Of a stretch of 64,000 nucleotides of DNA, positions 21,601 through 33,487 are shown one piece after another (the first letter of the stretch is position 1; the number at the start of each line of letters is the position of its first letter). Source of the DNA: Oryzias latipes (lineage: Eukaryota; Chordata; Actinopteri; Beloniformes; Adrianichthyidae); NCBI RefSeq assembly GCF_002234675.1, contig NC_019875.2:24952299-25016298 (forward strand). Reading direction: 5' to 3'. Under the pieces are notes generated by a model. The model saw only the letters and a program-made list of their open reading frames with translations, was not told where the DNA came from and ran no database searches. The position numbers were made by a program, and so were the translations under genes.

Positions 21601-24600
21601 AAAATGTGTAGAGTATTTTTTTTTCTTGTATGTAAACTCAAGGGGGCATCAAATTAAATAACTTGTGTTCTCATGTAACGCTGATGTGTTTGTGTCGCAG
21701 GGGTCCTGTGAATGAAGATGTTTTCATGAGCCCGGTCTGTGCCGACGGCCACATGAAGACCATGGACTCTGACGTCCAGGAGCTGACTGAGCAGATCCAT
21801 CGGCTGCTGCTTCAGGTAACAGAGAATAAAAGACAGATCAGATAAAAAAAAAAAAAATTAGCATTGACAACATATCATCCATTAAAAATCTATTTTTTTT
21901 TCTTCAAATCATCGACTGGTCAGGGGACTGAAGTTGGAAATTAGCTTATGGCTAAATTCTGGCATATTTATTTTTTAATGGTTATTATTATGCAATGTCC
22001 TTTTCTCAATACATAAATGTACAAATAAATAGTTTATCACACACTTCCTTACAAATGTGGTTTCATTCAAAAATGAATGCCAACTTTCCACGCAAATATT
22101 TCTTTTCTGCATGTCTCGATAATCAATCAAACAAATTAATTTGTTTTTTTCTATGAAATTCCAATTTGGAAAAATGTTTCCCTTCCTGTGTGTGTCTTAC
22201 CAGTCGGTTCACAACAGTGGGTCCAGCGGCTACAGCAGTCTGAACAGCAACGACCATCTCCTGAGCTTGACCTGCTCCAGTGAGAGTCTTAGCAACGATA
22301 ATGGAAGCAAGCTGCAGCCAGAGGAAGGAGAAGCCAGCGGCAAAACCAGACTTGTGAGTATTTCTAAGTATAGTTTGTGTGTCAAACCACACCACCTTTA
22401 ATTTAATACCAAGTGCGAGAAACCGTGAAGTTGCCGTCAAGGGAGGTTGTGAGTTTTCTGTTTTACTCTTGTTCTGTTTTTTACTTATTTTGACTCTTGT
22501 GTCTTTCTTTTACAGCGATCTTTTCAGGAAATTTGTAAGGGAATTCACCGTCAGAAGAGCCAGGAACAGCAATCTGCCAAATCCGACTGCAACAAACTCA
22601 ACAAAGGTAAATCCCTTCTTGTGTGACTGTTGTTGGCAAAACACTGTGTTCGTCATATGTATTCCCTAACTCCTTTAAATTGCAGGGCCTGTAGAGAAAA
22701 GCCAACCTGTGGTTCGTGTTAAAGACTCTGCCCCTTCTATTAACCGGAGGGGAGCAAAGATGGAGGACGGCAGAGACCCTTTCCAGGATGAACTGGCTTT
22801 CAATTATCAGGGTGTCTACTCCTACCAGCAGATCAGCTGCCTGGACAGTGTTATAAGGTAGTCAAGCTTCTCATGAACATAAATTGACTTCACATTGAAG
22901 TTAAAGGAAGTAACTCAATGTTGTATATACAAACGCAAAGAGAATGACGCCCCATTTCAATATAGGGGATGCAAAGTGAAGGGAGTGACCCTTTTTGTTG
23001 GTGATCCCTGTAGGTACTTGGAGAGTTGTAACATTCCTGTCACCATGAAGAGGAAGTGCCAGTCCTCGTCCAACACCACATCCTCTAACTCGGACGAAGA
23101 CAGGCAGAAAGGGCCCACCAGCATGCAAGTGTCTAGAGGTAAAGGAGAAAACTTCATTTAAGAAAACCTATTCATATCCTACCATACTATGGCCTTCTCA
23201 CAACTCTTCTCTCCAAGACTCAGAAAAATGCCAGATCTTCATCAGATGCTCTTGTTCTCTGTTCTCTATCGTAGAGCCAGTGTTATTGAAGGATCAGTCT
23301 GCTCTCTCTGCTCGGGATGATCCTGACAAAAAGTCCACTAATGCGACCACAGCGGTAGTGGGCACTCAGCTGCCCCTATCTGTTCCAAACAAACCAGAAA
23401 GCGTGGTGTCCATAACCAGCCAGTGCAGCTACAGTAGCACCATAGTACATGTTGGGGACAAGAAACCTCAGCCAGAGTCAGGTACAGTGGCTTAAGGAAA
23501 AAAAAAACAACCATCCACCTTCAACCAGGTTTCCACTGGTCTTCTACATGTTTGTACTCAAACTCTGCAGATGCAAAGACAAACCATCATGCTGACAAAC
23601 ATGAATATGGACAAAACTACAAACAAAACATAACACTTTCATTCAAAAGTGAAGAGCTTCTAGCTATCCTGAGCAAACGTTCTTTATTTCAGTCTTATGC
23701 AGATTTTTTTAGTCAAGTTACTTTTGGATTTTTTGTTTTCTAATAACGTGTTCAAACTCCTGAAAGAAAGAGACTTTCAGAGTAAGAAATGACCTAAGAT
23801 TTTCTGTGCCTTTACAGTTCATATTTTATATTCTTGGCTGCTAGTAACTACAACAAAGAGAGCTGACTCCCACTGCGTAGCTCCTGCATCTTCAAAAGAT
23901 GGAGGGCTTTAGCTGACTCCTCTGCTTGATGAAAATTTGGGAGTCGGGCTCCAAGCCAAGACCACATCTTTGTTTTCTCAAATTTCCATCTCACTTTATT
24001 TATCCAAATGATGTGTATATATATTAAGGAAACATAAAGTAATCTAATTTTTGAAATATCAGTTGAAACTCAGAGCAAATGCCCAAAATTCCCCAAAAGG
24101 CATCAAATCTTCCAAGTTGATGTGAACATTTGAGAATTTCATAAAGGAAAAACTACCTCAACTTACTGCCATTATACGTGAATACAGTGGTCCCTCATTT
24201 ATTTGCGATGGTTATGTTCTAAAAAGAAAAGAAAAAACCTGTGACAGGTGAAATGCATGAAGAAATCAACTTAATCTTTTACAAATATCATACTTTAAAT
24301 GTTTAAGGATAGTAATACACACTTTATACACTTTTCCCAGACATTTTCAGACATTTTTCTCTAGTTATTTAAACTCTCAAAGTTCAAACCCCCATAGCAA
24401 ATAGAAAATAGGTCTTGAATAAAGTTTGGCAAATGGCAAATTCTGTACAGCAGACACATTGGTAGACAGTAGTCTACAGCCAATCAGGGCGCAGATCACA
24501 ATGCGCTTTAGAAAAAAAGTTTTTTAAAAAAGTAAAAAAAAAAAGCATGCAAAATTGCACCAAAAAAAAAATCAGTGACTGCAATATAATGAGGGACCGA

Positions 24601-27600
24601 TGTATTTATACAAGCAATAGACTTGTGGAGTACTTATTTGCCTACATAAAATATGGTAAAAAACTCTAGAAAATAGAATTTATTTTAAAAATGAGATGAG
24701 TGTTGTCTAGCATCACTGTATTGTGTTTAATGTTAATAACTGTATTGCTTCCCTATGTTTTCATTGTGTTAGTGAACATCTATGCTGTGCAGCTGCTTCA
24801 TGGATTCTAATTTCTTTGAAATTGGTTCCTTTGTGGATTTCATTTGCTTCCAACGTCTTTGTTTCTCTGCCTGTAATTTGAGCTTCTCGCAGTTCAAATG
24901 CTTGAAAATTACAGCGTCTGCCAAATATAAATGTATGTGACGTCTGAAATCTTTCTTCTGCTTTGGTAAAAACTTCATGAAGTACCTGTTTTAGTCCACA
25001 ACTGCTGCTTCCTCTGCTTGTCTTAGTGCCGCCATCACTCTAAATGGTGAACAGCCGTTCCCGTCGGCTAAAGTTGTGCTTTCACTGCTGTCTGTGCAGA
25101 AATAACAGAGGATGTTCCAGGAGCAGGAGAGGTGCTTGAATACTGCAAGAACCCCGGAGCTCCTCCTTGTGTGGTTTCTCCTCCCAGCCAGGGGAAGGAG
25201 TCCTACAGGAAACTGGGCCTGACTAAGGAGGTGTTGGCAGCTCACACTCAGAAAGAGGAGCAGCTTTTTCTGTGTCGGTTTAAAGATCATTGTGGACTTG
25301 ATGCTCTCAAACCAAAGTGCTCTCAGTGTCTGGAGCCTCAAGGAGGGGAGATCAGGAGCAACGGTATGATTAGGACCTTTCTGGGTCACCCCACCCCAAG
25401 TTTGACAGTTAACTACTAGTGACACCTAGTGGTCACTTAGTAATTACAAACAACTGTTATTTTTTTCCTATTTTCTTTTTTTAATATTTATAAATGTTAC
25501 AAATATTGTGAAAGATAAATATATTAAAGATGCCAAAATTCTTAGTTTAGAACTGAACCATAATTATGTTACACAATTTTTTGTATTTGTTGAAATTGTC
25601 AAACACCTTTTATGCTAAATTCCATATGTTTAATGTTGTTTTATTACAATACACAATGCTTAGTAAAAGCAAGCTGAAAGCTTTTTCTTCATCATTACTT
25701 TTCATTGGCAAATTAAAAAAAAAAGCTTTTTAATGACATTTTTATTTTTTTGTTGGCTTTTTGGAATACAAAAATTCATATATATGAACCAAAACAAAAA
25801 AGTGACCAAGGTTTGAACCAAATCATTGAACACATCACGACACATTCTTGCACAAATTAACAAACCCCAATAATTCTTAAGGGTTTTCCTCCTCCCCAAT
25901 ATATTTCTCTAATGCTTTATATTGAAAAAATAATTCAGAGTAAAGTTTATACCCTTTGTTATATCCTTAGTTTCTGGGAAGCATGACTCAGCAGTTTTTG
26001 TTTTTCTTCTATGATCTTAGCTCGACGTGTCACCCAACCAGGCAGACAGGAAAGACCACCTGCAGAACTGCCCCCGCGCCGAGGACCACGGAAAAAGAAA
26101 TCCAAGTCAAAGCGAGCGAAGCGCATCACCTCCACTGAAAATAAAGCAGTCAAACAGGCACTGCCGCAGCCTCCCCAGCCAAAGCAGGTCCCTAAACACC
26201 CCGCAGGTCCCCCCCATGATGCCTCGCAGTCTATCCCCCCCACAGTACATCCCTCCATGCTACAAGGCATGCCCCTGCAGCTGTACCCCACCGTCAGCCC
26301 CTCATCTCCACCCACAGAGGCCACACAGCAAGGCTTTATGGGGGCCCAAAATTCTCCTTTTGCTCCCATGATGGCACCTGTTGTTGCTTTTCTTATGCCT
26401 AACTACCTGTACCCTGCAATGGCTTCTGGACATCTACTGCCTTTCCAGCCAGTAGTCCATGCTGGGGACACTCCCACCCACATGCAGCCAGCGGGTCAGG
26501 CCGCCTTTCTGGGCCAATGTAACCCCACACCACAGTCTGTCCCCGGCAATCAGAACCAGTTAAACTCCAGCAACTCCTTTGCCCCGTTAGCAGGCTACAT
26601 AACGCCGTCGTTTTATTTCCCATCACCCTCGGAAACCCCCAAGCCTCAAGCAGAGATGCTCTCGCGTTCCTCCACACCAGAGTCCGGTGAAGCAGGAAGT
26701 GAGGCGTCCCCTCCTTTGTTCCAGTCTCGCTGCAGCTCCCCCCTCAACCTGCTGGAGCTGGAACTCTCTGTGGACAGGCAGGACAACCCTGGTCTCACCT
26801 CCGGAGGACACATGACGGAAAGGGAGAGAGGAGGAAGCATCTGCCAGGCCAAGGAGAGGGATCTGAAACAGGTAAAGAAAAGTTTCTTCTTCTTTTATGT
26901 TTTCCGTCAAGTCTCTCCAGCTGGGTCCTGAGCTTGACCATCGTAGTCCAGATCAGCTGATAAGTTGTGGTTTGTCCCCCCTAAGAGGATCACAGGTCAC
27001 TAACACTTTGTGGATTTACCAATAACATCACAGCAATTTATACAAAAATACACATGATAAAAAATTTCAAAAGCATTTCTCTGTTGTATTTCTATGGCCT
27101 GTAAATATCAAAGCAGTCAAAGCTGCTGCGATGATTTGTGGCACTGGGTGTTAACACATGATGTTATTATTCCTTACACCCTTTAGCCCTCTCTCAGTCT
27201 CCTTGGTCCTCCTGGACCCTTGTATTTCGAGGGTACATCCAGTGTCTATGAGCGTTTGTCTTGGGATAAAGTGTGGTCTAGGCTGTGGGCTTGGAGCGAC
27301 GAGGTAGGCATATCATCAAAAAACCGCCACACTTCTCCATTTTCACACAATCCAGATTCTTTATGTCAGCTTGAACAGCTTCTCTTTATGCATTCATGTG
27401 ACCTGTGATTTCTACTGTAACCTGCATTGTTCTTGTTTGTTCAGAAGAGAGCCGAGACTGCCATTGATTGTGAATCCATAAAAATAGTAACACAACTGAA
27501 CTACAGCTCTTCAGAATAACCTTGAAATTTGGCCTGTGCTGTCATAATTGTGCTTTGAGCCTTACTTCAGTCTTAACTTCATAATTATATATTGTGTTCT

Positions 27601-30381
27601 AAATTCAGATTTTTAAATAATGTGTAATTGTTAAACCAGAGTAATCCCTATTTAGGATGTCAAAGCATTTGTAACAACACAATATCCTAAATGTGTTAGC
27701 AGTTTAGTATCAGTTTACACCGTTTTTTTTAATAGAAAAAACTAAATAGCATTATTTGCCCTACGTTAAAAAAAATTACAGTTTGGGTTTTATCTACACT
27801 TCCCTAAATCGTCCCATACTGTCATTCACTTATTTAAAAGCTAAAAAACACCTTGGTACACAGAGTTGGTTCATGTCCATGAAGAAGATGAATAATGTTC
27901 AGTTTACTTCCCGCTGAGTCAAGATGCAAAGACTTTAAAAGATTTGTTTCAGCGCAAAAGAAACCTGCTTTTCCTTCTCCATTCCTTTTCTGAGCTTCAG
28001 CTGGCAAGAGATCTTTAACAATGTGGAGCTTTTTCTCCTTATGCCTTAGTCACAACTGCCCTTATGGCTGGATATGAGCTGTCTGCTAGGAAAAAATGGG
28101 TCAACTTATCACAGTCGTAGACCGTTCTGTGAGCCCGTGGAGCGAAAATGTTCATGCAAGTTTTTTATTGGCCTTCTGCGAGTGACAGGTTGTAGTGGAC
28201 ACTTAACACCCAAGGGTTAAGAAAGGATGAAGTATGTAAGATAATAATAAAAAACTTTATTTGTATAGCAGGGGTTTTGTGCAGATGTTTCATTTCTTCA
28301 ACTCCCCCTAAGTTTAGCACTTTGCACGGAGAGCCTGTTAGTGCTGTTCAAGTGATAACAGCACACTCCTTGCATGCAAACTGACTGCTAGAATTTAGGA
28401 TGTTAGACAATCAGAATGTAGTTTGTGTGGTTGTCCACAGCACTAAGGTATCACCTGCATGCAGTATTTGCAGCTTGTCAGTAAAGAGTCACCTGTACGT
28501 CACAAGTCAGAGCAACTTTCGTCATCCCTGCAAAAAAAATTGTATTTGTTTTCTTGAGGTTTTTTTTTTCTTTTCTCTTTGCTGTTTGTAACTTGTAGTT
28601 TATCAGATTTAAATGAACTTTGATGGTAAGCTGGAGATTTGTTGACCTGGAAACTTGATTATCAACCAGGAATTAAAGTCCAGGATGCAAAGCTGCAATT
28701 GGTACCGCGTCCTGTACCTCAAAGATGCAGCGGACAGTCAGAGCGCTATCGTCTGCCTACTCTGTAATGGTGTCGGTTCATCTTTATTTATTTATTTTTT
28801 TTTTTTGCAGAGAAGTTCACGTGGTAACGATGTTAACAGCGATGCCAACTCCTCATCCAGCGACATGTTGGAGATCCTTCTCCAAGAGGACTCCTGCTCA
28901 GCCACCTCAGGCTCGATGGGGTCGGGATCCAACGGCTGCGGCACCTCGGCCAGCGGGACGTCGCAGAGCAGGACATCAGCCAGTGGAGCCTCAGCAAGTG
29001 GGGTTTCAGACAGTCGCTCAGGTCTGTACATGTCAGCCTGTTTTGGAAGAGTACGCTGAATTAAAAAAAAGATAAAAACTGTTTTCTAAAGAATACACTT
29101 TAGGATAAACAGGTACTGTTAGGATGTATTCATTTATTTATTTAAATTAGGACAGTGCTAACTCATCAATCTTTAGCATAACAAAAACATAAAAATCCCA
29201 GAAATAGCACAAATGCTAAATTACATCTGTTGTCCTAAGACAGACAAAGAAAAAAACATATAAACATTGAACATATTGAGAACTTTTGACAACAGACAAA
29301 AGTGAAAACGTAGCTTATATAGATTTTTATCTCATAATGTCTGTCTTGTAACTGCATTTCTCCAAATATATAGAATATATTTATTTCTTTTTAGGAAGCA
29401 ACAACAGCAGCAACTACTTTGGCAGCGTGGACTCATCTCAGAGAAGCCAGAAACCGAAGAGTACCTTGAGCAAAAGTGAGGGAATGCCTGTGGAGATGGA
29501 GCAGAGTGAGCAGGTCATCAAGTGCGTTCTACAGGACCCACTCTGGCGGCTCATGGCCAACACAGATGAGAAAACCATGTTGACCTATCAGCTGCCCTCA
29601 CGGTGAGTTCAGGGGGAAATGGACAATTAGAGCTTTAACTGCGACTTTTTGAACATTGAAAACTGTTTTGTGTGAGGAATGAACTGCAATTGGTGTTGGA
29701 TCACATGGACCACTAGGTGTCACTCTGACATCCCATTTGTTTGTAAAAGAGTCTTTTTATTGAAGCATTTTGTAAATTAGAAAGTATTTTTTTCTATGAC
29801 TTGAGTGTTGTAGAAAGTTGGCAAAAATAAAAACGGTCAAAGATCATACTAATATATTTTTATCAATATTTTTAGGGAATTTTGAGTTTGGCAGATGAGA
29901 ATGTAAACTAATGATGGTTTTGTTTTTGCTTGAATCTGCAGTAACTTACAGAATGTGCTCGCAGAAGACAAAGAGAAGCTCAGGCTGCTGCAGAAGTGCC
30001 AGCCTCGCTTCTCTGAGGAGCAGAGAAAGGAACTTGTGGATGTCCATCCATGGATGAAAAAGGGAGGTTTGCCCAAAGCCATAGATATTAAGGTAAATCA
30101 GAATTCCAGGATACTGCAGAGGACGTCTCTCTGCTTTAGGCCTGATCTGATAGCCAGTTGGGTTTGTTTTCCAGGGCTGCTCCTGCTGTGATAATACCTC
30201 AGAGGCGGCACAGGAAGTTGGTCTGCCAGAGCTGGATCTAAGCGATGCAGAAACCAGGGAACTCAGCTGCCTGCAGATGTCTGTAGAAGATCCCCTTAAT
30301 TCTTCTGATAAAAGTTTTCAAAGTCCTCAGATCCAAGTAACAAGACAGCAAACTGATGCTGAAGAGCCTGTTGTTACCTGA
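9159..30381 (+). CDS. per2: Period circadian protein 2
   Basis: Core clock repressor: PER binds CRY and CK1, enters the nucleus and inhibits CLOCK-BMAL. Coding exons: 9159-9610, 17736-17828, 17935-18089, 18758-18879, 18980-19181, 20252-20303, 20636-20778, 21021-21099, 21178-21284, 21375-21528, 21701-21815, 22204-22353, 22516-22606, 22686-22857, 23014-23138, 23275-23481, 25100-25363, 26021-26871, 28811-29021, 29395-29602, 29942-30092, 30175-30381. They join in phase to 1,436 residues; human PER2 has about 1,255. PAS-A lies near 243-340 and PAS-B near 413-515. The beta-TrCP degron SSGYSSL is at 565-571, the FASP serine cluster at 780-791 and a basic NLS at 914-929. The CRY-binding tail (about 1,260-1,375) ends in a CSCCDN zinc-type motif. 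The start is the first ATG of the long frame in exon 2. HES6 adjacency supports per2 over per1 or per3. Confidence 0.95.
10029..10640 (+). repeat. Interspersed repeat copy 1 in per2 intron 2
   Basis: Blocks such as TTCATGCAGCAA, AGATATCAAAATC, GAAACAAGGA.TTCCACACAAGC, AACTAGTGTAATAAGTG and TAGATTGTAGCT recur in the same order in the copy at 16,465-17,000. No coding capacity is visible. The family is not identified; it may be an old non-autonomous DNA transposon. Confidence 0.6.
12250..13880 (+). repeat. GC-rich, strand-skewed repeat block of unknown family
   Basis: About 1.6 kb of strongly GC-rich DNA in an AT-rich intron. It starts with two tandem units of about 105 bp (near 12,270 and 12,376), each beginning GCACCTTAGACA and ending near CGCCAATTTTAAC, then a CA-rich run. 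A G-rich core (12,600-13,370) follows, and then a pyrimidine-rich tail with AATAAAG and a terminal hairpin (13,819-13,878). Long open frames here on both strands are low-complexity Pro/Gly/Arg text and look like a by-product of composition. The tail suggests a retroposed unit, but I cannot name the family. Confidence 0.6.
14385..14560 (+). repeat. Interspersed repeat (family of 8,280 and 28,035)
   Basis: Shares TGCCTTAGTCACA, GGATATGGGCTGTCTGC, AAAATGGGTAAAC and GGACCGCTC blocks with the other two copies in the window. No coding potential. Confidence 0.5.
16465..17000 (+). repeat. Interspersed repeat copy 2 in per2 intron 2
   Basis: Second copy of the 10,029-10,640 repeat in the same orientation, diverged by many substitutions and small indels, so the insertions are old. 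Confidence 0.6.
18238..18345. repeat. Short repeat fragment, possible hAT-like end
   Basis: ACACTGCAAAACAAGACC followed by TAGAAATAAGTA resembles the end of fish hAT-type non-autonomous elements. A similar start (ACACTGTAATAACAAGACC) lies at 55,803. The second end is not visible. Confidence 0.3.
19237..19637 (+). mobile_element. MITE-like element with inverted ends, in per2 intron 6
   Basis: The left end TTAAAGACCCACTCCAAT and the right end ATCGGAGTTTTGTCTTTAA are imperfect inverted repeats of about 19 bp. The 400-bp body carries no coding frame of note. Related copies lie at 6,740-7,060 and 37,622-37,893. A perfect D-box TTATGTAA occurs inside at 19283-19290. Superfamily not assigned. Confidence 0.55.
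22204..23481 (+). other. per2: per2 exons 13-17: degron and CK1-regulated stability region
   Basis: Exon 13 holds SSGYSSL, the beta-TrCP phosphodegron. Exons 15-16 hold [18 protein letters not shown], a conserved CK1-binding motif. Exon 17 holds [14 protein letters not shown], where S780 matches the human priming serine S659 and S783 matches S662, the residue mutated in familial advanced sleep phase. The phosphoswitch serines are all present. Confidence 0.85.
23482..25099 (+). other. per2 intron 17
   Basis: AT-rich intron of 1.6 kb containing one Tigger-like MITE (24,183-24,604). Nothing else recognised. Confidence 0.5.
24183..24604. mobile_element. Tigger/pogo-like MITE
   Basis: Inverted ends CAGTGGTCCCTCATTTA (24,185) and TAATGAGGGACCGATG (ending near 24,602), flanked by TA, match the CAGTGGTCCCTC end typical of pogo/Tigger elements. 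The interior of about 380 bp is non-coding, so this is a non-autonomous copy. Confidence 0.65.
26021..26871 (+). other. per2: per2 exon 19: NLS and Pro-rich region
   Basis: This is the longest exon, encoding about 283 residues. It starts with a basic NLS ([16 protein letters not shown]) and continues with a proline-rich segment containing [11 protein letters not shown], the fish form of the mammalian APVMAFMLPSY. It ends with [20 protein letters not shown]. This matches the order seen in mammalian PER2. Confidence 0.85.
26872..28810 (+). other. per2 intron 19
   Basis: AT-rich intron with one interspersed repeat (28,035-28,215). An exon-like block near 27,202-27,303 was examined and not accepted as coding. 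Confidence 0.5.
28035..28215 (+). repeat. Interspersed repeat (family of 8,280 and 14,385)
   Basis: Begins TGCCTTAGTCACAACTGCCC and contains GAGCTGTCTGCTAGG and TAGACCGTTCTGTGAGC, in the same order as the other copies. Confidence 0.5.
28811..30381 (+). other. per2: per2 exons 20-23: Ser/Gly-rich linker and CRY-binding tail
   Basis: Exon 20 encodes a Ser/Gly-rich linker with SASG repeats. Exons 21-22 encode [27 protein letters not shown] and [13 protein letters not shown], the helical CRY-binding domain. Exon 23 begins GCSCCDN; its CxxC pair (residues 1370 and 1373) matches the zinc-binding cysteines of mouse PER2 at the CRY interface. The stop is TGA at 30379-30381. Confidence 0.85.
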
Positions 30382-31750
30382 CAGCCTGGTATTACTTCAA
30401 ACTGTGAAGAGTTTTTTTGTTTTGTTTTTTTTTTAGAAAGAAGGGCTCTTACTTTTTATGGCTCATTGTTTAATTTGGAAACCTTGGAACTATGTAAATA
30501 TAAGTTGTGGCCATAAAAATATGTTGTTTTTTAAGCCACACTTGGTATTTTCAGAGTAACTGCTGGATCTCTTGGACTAAATTTATTAATGAATGTGTTT
30601 AATAGTTGCACAAAGTTTGTTGCACCTTTAACCTTTTTTTTTTGCACCAACAAATGGATTTGATAAGATTCTACAGATGTGGGCAGATGGGATCTGAAAA
30701 CTCTTTATTTGTGTTTTGTGAGCTACAACACTGTACTTTGCCAGCATGCTGGAAGGGGTGTTAAGTCACTTGTTACACATCAAGCACCAAATGTGCACTT
30801 CAGGGGCTGCAGCAACAGGAAAAAATCTTTGAGAAATTAAGTTTTTGCTCATAATGAAGCAAAAGTAACTGCACTGTAGTGACAACCCCATCAAAGCACA
30901 TTCACACTAGGAAAATGTATGGAAGACTCTGACTGAATGCTCCAATGTTAAACCACTGTTTGAAACATAGAGCATTATTAGGTTTATAAATTTTTCTTCC
31001 AAATAATTGGAGAATAAGGTGAACATCTGAAGATCGTACATCACTAAAAAAAAACAAAAAAACATACACGATGCCATCTATGAGCATTTTTACATAGGCC
31101 TAATAATCTCACCAAATATAATTTTTCATTCTCTTCAGAGTCTTTTTTCCTGTTACTAAATGCTGTTTAACTTGCATTTAGTCATCTTTACTGCACAGAA
31201 CACAGCATTTGTTCCAGATGTGAAGTTTAAATAAGCTGCTTTATTTTGAAGCTTGCCTAAATGTTTGTACGTGTGTCTATAAATATATATTTTTATGCTT
31301 TTGTAAATGACATCTGACAAAAAGAGAAGAAAAAAAAGTACTAAGTTATTGAAAACCAAGCAGGACCAAATGACTAATATTAAGAAAAAAATGTTAGTTT
31401 TGTACATCAAGACATTTCCCTACCTAAAGGTGTTATTTAGGTTTTATAGTGAATGTGTACCCCACTTTAATAAAATGCATGCCGTCTTATTAACATGTTC
31501 TACAAGGCTGATTTTAAGGGGTACTGGGGTGTAAAAGCAGCTCAGACAGTTGAGGGGGTTGCAGGATTTTAGAACTATGTTATAAAGAATAGGTGCTCCT
31601 TCTGTGCAACTTTATCAAAGTCCAGTTTTGACATTTGTCGTTCTATCTGAACATAAAAAAGCAAAGCACCTTTTTAAATTTTATTTTGTTGACCTTTTTT
31701 TTCTTATTTGACACTAAGTTTATTTTTCTCAAATAAAATTTTGCCAAATG
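30382..31750 (+). other. per2: per2 3' untranslated region with two poly(A) signals
   Basis: AT-rich sequence follows the TGA. AATAAA occurs at 31469-31474 and 31732-31737, giving a 3' UTR of about 1.1 to 1.4 kb. Which signal is used cannot be told from sequence. Confidence 0.55.
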
Positions 31751-32838
31751 ATAAAAAAGGTGTCATGGCTTGTTTACTTCTATTGAACAAATTAGAATAG
31801 ACTATTTGAAGTATATTAAAGTTTGCTAAATAACATATTTGAATTTAAAAAAGCTCCAAAGACCTTGATGTATGAATTTAATGTAAGGTGTGAACTTATT
31901 TCTGGACCTTCTCATACAAATTCTCCTGATCAAAGTCTCCCTCCACTCTCTGAGTGCAAACATGTATGAATGGGTGTCCTGCTTTTGTCATCCCCAGAGG
32001 ACTTGCAAATTCACTCTGTTATGTGACCTGATTGTCCTCCTCCTCCTCCTTTGGCAGTTTGCTGCAGCTGTCATATAATAACAATAATTTTCTGATGATT
32101 ACGTGAGTTATGTTTGCAGGAGAAAATGTGTCTGAGAGCTTTTCAGATAAAATATGTTACTGCTTGATGCCAAATTTGTCAGCAAACTTTAGGACAGTGC
32201 AAATCACTTCAATAAACTTGAATGAATGCTATTAGCAAAGTGCGGCCAGAAGATCTATCCATCTTAGTGCGGTGGGGATTTGTCTAATTTTTGTCATATT
32301 TCCATGTTGTGAAGCAAAGTTGTGTTTGCGTCACAGGTCGATGTGTTTGTGTCCTGTCTGCTGAATTGCTGGTGATATTGGTTTGCTTGCTTCCAGTTGT
32401 TTTGTGCACCTTCTGTGGCATTTACATGCAATTCTATACTTTTAGAACTGTTGTGGAACAGAAGATTAGAATATGGGCTTTAGGCTTATACTAAAAACAA
32501 ACAACCATGACAGTAGATTAAACCTTTTACCATCATTTTTACCAACAAAACTATAAACTCATTATATTCATTCAAACCCTTTGCATTTTTCTTCAAAGCC
32601 AAAGAACCTCACTGGAGGGATAAAAGAGCCCCATGTGGATCCAGCCTCTGGTCTAGGCTCTGGGGCTAATATATCTATGGTTTGATCTCACTCCCGGCAC
32701 AATGTCATCCATCCAGAACCGCCATGTTTTATCATTACGGACCAATTTCATGAACTTCTTTTGTATCACAAATACATCTTAACTCAAATTCCTAGGATCT
32801 CTCCTGACTTATGTTTTTGAGTTACCTTGAACTCATTG

Positions 32839-33036
32839 TTAAGGGGTCCAGATGACCCGATCCTTACATTGACGTGTTATCCATACCATGACAAAGGTGG
32901 GTAAAGGTGAAGAGGATTTCATGTAATCCATGGACACCACTGAAGATCACAAATCATTGAAGAAAAAAGGTTCATCGCACTTTCTTGTGGGGTCTAGATG
33001 ACCCAACTAAAGTGCCCAGGATAGCACAAAGGTTAA
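32839..33036 (+). mobile_element. piggyBac-like MITE, copy A
   Basis: About 200 bp bounded by TTAA on both sides. The right end GGATAGCACAAAGGTTAA is well kept; the left end is degraded. The interior matches copies B and C (ACCATGACAAAGGTGG, GTCTAGATGACCC). TTAA target sites and CCC-starting ends suggest piggyBac, by family knowledge only. Confidence 0.6.
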
Positions 33037-33271
33037 GAAAGAAAAACAATCTGTACTAAGTCAAAGAAAAGCCTTTCAAATGAAAATTATGCAAAATTAT
33101 CACTGAAACAAAAATAAAAATAAAACAACCCACCAAAGCATTCAAGATCAATTTTACCAGTTGAAAGCACTACCTCTACAGTACTACAAAAAACACAGCA
33201 GACATGTTATTCCTGAACAACATAGAACCTCTTAGACATCCCAGATTTAAACTTTGCCGGTATGGCAACTT

Positions 33272-33487
33272 TTAACCCTTGTGCTATCTTAGATGACCCC
33301 ACCCTTACATTCACGTGTTATTCCTACCATGACAAAGGTGGATAAAGGTGAAGAGGATTTCATGTAATCCATGGACACCAGTGAAGATCACAAATCATTG
33401 AAGAAAAAAGGTTCATCGCACTGTCTTGTGGGGTCTAGATGACCCAACTCCCAACGTTAAAAGTGCCTAGGATACCACAAGGCTTAA
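33272..33487 (+). mobile_element. piggyBac-like MITE, copy B
   Basis: Begins TTAACCCTTGTGCTATC and ends with an imperfect inverse of it plus TTAA. It has the same orientation as copy A and starts 236 bp past it. Subterminal TAGATGACCC blocks are also inverted relative to each other. Non-coding. Confidence 0.7.

Larger units (their letters stand above)
17736..21815 (+). other. per2: per2 exons 3-12: HLH-like segment and PAS-A/PAS-B
   Basis: Exon 3 carries the conserved NPSTSGC stretch. Exon 4 encodes the HLH-like segment ([15 protein letters not shown]), followed by PAS-A (exons 5-6, with DIFAVVVSL and [14 protein letters not shown]) and PAS-B (exons 9-11, with RIFTTTHTP and [13 protein letters not shown]). 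PAS domains mediate PER dimerisation. [13 protein letters not shown] in exon 8 matches the PER2 nuclear-export region. All junctions in this stretch were fixed by reading frame and by similarity to human PER2 recalled from memory. Confidence 0.9.

Noticed and set aside
26399-26910. Antisense open frames over per2 exon 19
   Set aside because: They mirror the proline-rich coding frame and have no independent support.
27202-27303. Exon-like block between AG and GTAGGC in per2 intron 19
   Set aside because: In the phase required by exon 19 it contains a stop, and the other frame has no PER2 similarity; exons 19 and 20 join in phase without it.
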